Source of the DNA: Pseudomonadota bacterium
GTDB lineage: Bacteria > Pseudomonadota > Alphaproteobacteria > Rhizobiales > Hyphomicrobiaceae
NCBI GenBank assembly: GCA_023390485.1
Contig: JAEWCT010000290.1
Span: 1 to 5,038 of the forward strand
Length of the DNA stretch: 5,038 nt
Direction of reading: 5' to 3'
The notes below the pieces were generated by a model, which was not told the DNA's origin, ran no database searches, and was given only the letters and a program-made list of their open reading frames with translations. Below, piece after piece: positions 4,797 to 5,038 of this stretch (position 1 is its first letter; each line of letters opens with the position of its first letter). Position numbers and translations under genes: made by a program.

Positions 4797-5038
4797 ATGG
4801 CCAAGCTTGCGGGGATCTTTCGGAGTGGCTTGCGATTGCAGATCGTGGCGCTGGCGTTCGCCCTATCGGCCATTCCGGCCGTGGCGCAGACCAGCGACGC
4901 GCGGCCATCGAAGAACAGCGGGGCGGCTGCGGCAGCTTCTTCCGGCGATGCCGCGCTCAAGGCGAGGGTTCAGGCGCTCGAGGAACAGCTCGTCGATATG
5001 CAGGTCGTCGTCGGCACGTTAGAGTCGCTTGGCAAAAA
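4797..5038 (+). CDS. ybgF: YbgF/CpoB, Tol-Pal associated coordinator of division, 5' part
   Basis: YbgF (CpoB in E. coli) is a periplasmic protein that binds TolA and links Tol-Pal constriction to peptidoglycan synthesis at the septum. The window holds 80 codons; the gene continues past its end. Residues 1-30 are a signal peptide: basic start 'MAKLAGIFRSGLRLQ', a hydrophobic core, and an A-V-A/Q cleavage site at 30/31. A low-complexity Ala/Ser linker follows. The N-terminal trimerising coiled coil starts at about residue 52 ('ALKARVQALEEQLVDMQVVV'), with 'GTLESLGK' after it, the pattern seen in alphaproteobacterial YbgF. The C-terminal TPR repeats expected of the family are not visible. ATG at 4797 has AGAG at 4787-4790 and AGGGG at 4781-4785 as possible ribosome-binding sequences. 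The position after pal supports the call. Confidence 0.9.
   Translation, partial: MAKLAGIFRSGLRLQIVALAFALSAIPAVAQTSDARPSKNSGAAAAASSGDAALKARVQALEEQLVDMQVVVGTLESLGK

Noticed and set aside
4046..4960. 304-codon minus-strand ORF opposite the OmpA-like gene and ybgF
   Set aside because: Long antisense frames are expected in GC-rich DNA. It crosses the ybgF signal peptide region, and its product is Arg/Pro/Ser-rich without motifs.

Overview
The window is a chromosomal segment of the Tol-Pal cell-envelope locus of an alphaproteobacterium, most likely of the order Hyphomicrobiales (Rhizobiales). The genus is not determined; a Hyphomicrobium-like organism is a guess. The evidence is the gene order tolA-tolB-pal-ybgF on one strand, a TolA with the alphaproteobacterial '[12 protein letters not shown]' linker motif and 'FDPREML' C-terminus, a Pal with the extra cysteine pair 'VCNDISCWSQNRRA', GC-rich coding DNA and weak E. 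coli-type promoters. All supported genes are on the + strand.

Layout: (1) 2-766, the 3' part of tolA, with a Lys/Glu/Ala helix built on a 24-base repeat followed by domain III. (2) 853-2193, complete tolB. (3) 2194-3179, about 1 kb between tolB and pal that contains more than spacer: a possible promoter/operator, a 44-residue small lipoprotein gene (2450-2584), a 33-codon ORF (2617-2718) that looks like a shortened duplicate lacking the lipobox cysteine, a very strong intrinsic terminator (2760-2813), a possible decayed tyrosine-recombinase fragment (about 2945-3088), and a possible structured pal leader. (4) 3180-3692, complete pal. (5) 3860-4654, a secreted, non-lipidated Pal paralogue with a TPR-like N-terminal helical segment before an OmpA-like domain. 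(6) 4797-5038, the 5' end of ybgF (cpoB), with signal peptide and coiled coil.

How the genes work together (family knowledge): TolA spans the periplasm from the inner-membrane TolQR motor. TolB is a periplasmic beta-propeller that binds Pal, and Pal is an outer-membrane lipoprotein that binds peptidoglycan. YbgF/CpoB links this machine to peptidoglycan synthesis during division. The less ordinary parts are the small lipoprotein and its cysteine-less neighbour ahead of a strong terminator, and the TPR-like + OmpA protein between pal and ybgF. The terminator suggests that pal is transcribed largely separately from tolB. No RNA gene, CRISPR array, complete mobile element or minus-strand gene could be supported.
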